64,000 nucleotides of DNA from Kineosporiaceae bacterium. Its GTDB lineage: Bacteria; Actinomycetota; Actinomycetes; Actinomycetales; Kineosporiaceae. A model generated the notes under the pieces. The model was given only the letters and a program-made list of their open reading frames with translations. It was not told where the DNA came from and did no database searches. Position 1 is the stretch's first letter, and each line of letters starts with the position of its first letter. Positions 62,675 through 64,000 of the stretch are shown piece after piece. The stretch lies in assembly GCA_016713225.1 (NCBI GenBank), contig JADJPO010000002.1, positions 124,001 to 188,000 on the forward strand, written 5' to 3'. A program made the translations under genes and the position numbers.

Positions 62675-64000
62675 ATGCTGGGTTTCGTGAACAGCGTTCC
62701 TGATCAGCGGTCGGCGGTGAACGACCCCGTGCTCGACCGGCTGGCCCGGTTCGACGGCACCGGGTTCCGGCCGGTCGGGCCCGGCACGATCGATGCCGCC
62801 ATCGTGCACGTGTTCGCTCACGGCTGGCAGCCGGGGTACCGGGTGCAGGAGCGATTGTTGGCCACGGCCGACGGGGTGACCGCCCTGCCCGCCTGGGATC
62901 CGCGACTGGTCGACTCCGCCGGGCGGGCGTTGATCGCGGACTACACCGGTCTGCTGCAGGCCCTCGCCGGACTGGGGCCCGATCACGCGGTGCTCTGGTA
63001 CTCGTGGCTGGACGAGTCGGCCACCGAGGCCGATGTGTTCCAGGCGCACCGCTCGCGTCAGGCCACCCAGGTCAACGGGCGGCGCCTGGCCATGGCGGTG
63101 CAGCTGGCCCTGGCCCACCACCGCAGCCGGGTGCACCTGATCGGTCACAGCCACGGCAGCGCGGTGGTCACCCACGCGGCCGTGAGCATGACGCTGCCGC
63201 CCGCCCAGGTCACCCTGTTGGACGCCCCCGAGGATCCGATCAGCCGACTCGGCGGGGCGAGCGACCTGATCGACATGGTGTTGCCGCGGTTGCGTCCCGG
63301 CCGCGAGCGGGGGACGACGTTCGTCGACTCCTACGCCTCGGTGTTCGGCCGGCCCTATCACCGGCGGCCGGGTCTGTCGGCGGTGGTGGACGTGCTGCTC
63401 GGCGTACCGCTCGTGCTCACACGCGATCCGGTCAAGGCCATCAACGCCGCGCATCTGTATCCGGTGGAGTGGTACGCCCGCTCGGTGCGTGCCGTCACGG
63501 GTGACGACCCGCTACGGCACGGCCACCGACACGGAAAGCGTTCTGCCCCGGTCGGTTACGGCTGGTCGCCGCTCGCCGGTGATGATCCGGTGCGATTGCA
63601 CTCCTGGTATCACGCCCCGCTGCCGCAGCGACCCCTGGTGCTGCGCCGACACGTTGGTGAGCCGTTGGGGGCGGCCGGTCGCCGGGTGTTCCACCGGCTC
63701 GAGTCCGTCGTGGCCGCGGCGCCCCGGCGGCCGGTCCCGGTGCGGTTGGACCTGACGGCCGGCGTACCCGCCGCGGCGATCGTGGTGAGCGCCCCGGGTG
63801 AGCAGTTGATCGAGTTCGATCTGCAGGTGCGCGATGCCACCGGCCATGAACGCATCGAGCTCGACCTGGACGGCGTGCCGGCGTTCGAGGCGCTCACGGG
63901 GCATCCGGTGCCTCGCGCGGGGCGCTACCTGATGCTGTCCGACGGCGCGCCGGGAGAGCACCTGGTGACGGCGCGACTGGTCGGCGCCGACGGATCCACG
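62675..64000 (+). CDS. Alpha/beta hydrolase (3' end outside the window)
   Basis: An open frame runs from about 62675 to the end of the window (442 codons) without a stop. The oxyanion part AIVHVFAHGWQPGY and the nucleophile elbow LIGHSHGSAVVTHAA are typical of lipase/esterase-like hydrolases; the acid may be the Asp in LLDAPEDP. No signal peptide is visible. The start is ATG 62675 or GTG 62687; neither has a good ribosome site. The second half (residues about 310-442) is beta-rich and may be an added domain. Confidence 0.8.
   Translation, partial: MLGFVNSVPDQRSAVNDPVLDRLARFDGTGFRPVGPGTIDAAIVHVFAHGWQPGYRVQERLLATADGVTALPAWDPRLVDSAGRALIADYTGLLQALAGLGPDHAVLWYSWLDESATEADVFQAHRSRQATQVNGRRLAMAVQLALAHHRSRVHLIGHSHGSAVVTHAAVSMTLPPAQVTLLDAPEDPISRLGGASDLIDMVLPRLRPGRERGTTFVDSYASVFGRPYHRRPGLSAVVDVLLGVPLVLTRDPVKAINAAHLYPVEWYARSVRAVTGDDPLRHGHRHGKRSAPVGYGWSPLAGDDPVRLHSWYHAPLPQRPLVLRRHVGEPLGAAGRRVFHRLESVVAAAPRRPVPVRLDLTAGVPAAAIVVSAPGEQLIEFDLQVRDATGHERIELDLDGVPAFEALTGHPVPRAGRYLMLSDGAPGEHLVTARLVGADGST

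Overview
This is high-GC DNA from a chromosome of the Actinomycetota. That reading rests on GC-rich codon use, a GTP-type PEP carboxykinase, a LytR-CpsA-Psr protein, a furA-katG pair, DUF3040 and CsbD proteins, and a roadblock/DUF742/small-GTPase conservon. A methyl-accepting chemotaxis protein and two c-di-GMP enzymes suggest a motile or formerly motile lineage such as the Kineosporiales, but the sequence alone does not fix the genus.

Layout. (1) 1-6059 is core chromosome: LCP protein, tRNA-Ser(GCT), an unusual palindrome with G-rich tandem repeats, pckG, a secreted protein and a cupin. (2) 6060-28737 is a composite genomic island in tRNA-Arg(ACG). Copies of the tRNA 3' end at 25172 and 28696 divide it into two tandem, related elements. 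Element 1 (about 19 kb) carries a tyrosine integrase, an excisionase, a palindrome-rich non-coding region, two element-specific genes, a second recombinase gene shattered by several insertion sequences (IS1634, IS21, IS256 and ISL3 families, two of them nested in the IS21 copy), an IS1380 remnant, a lower-GC Dam methylase/DGQHR-protein pair, and an AbiEi/AbiEii type IV toxin-antitoxin pair. Element 2 (about 3.5 kb) is a deleted relative: an integrase tail fused to a fragment of an element-specific gene, a CPBP protease, and a second AbiE pair with intact antitoxin but decayed toxin. (3) 28738-64000 is core chromosome again: small stress proteins, katG/furA, a MASE1-GGDEF cyclase, an ECF sigma factor, homocysteine methyltransferase, a TPP enzyme, a five-gene conservon, a TspO-like protein, a chemoreceptor, a split PEP-synthase-like enzyme with a flavin reductase, a PQQ-type sugar dehydrogenase, a VOC protein, a multicopper oxidase, a GGDEF-EAL protein, an OmpR-type two-component pair, a DUF4153-type membrane protein and a truncated alpha/beta hydrolase.

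How the parts work together. The island acts as a defence and selfish-element store. Its AbiE pair, beside the att site, would make loss costly; the Dam/DGQHR pair looks like anti-phage or modification machinery; the IS pile-up shows long residence and relaxed selection. The core side is rich in signalling (conservon, chemoreceptor, c-di-GMP synthesis and breakdown, two-component system) and redox functions (KatG under FurA, multicopper oxidase, FAD reductase). Several genes lack a Shine-Dalgarno and have a TANNNT hexamer 6-7 nt before the start codon, which points to leaderless transcripts. Five genes carry single-base frameshifts; these may be true decay or assembly errors.
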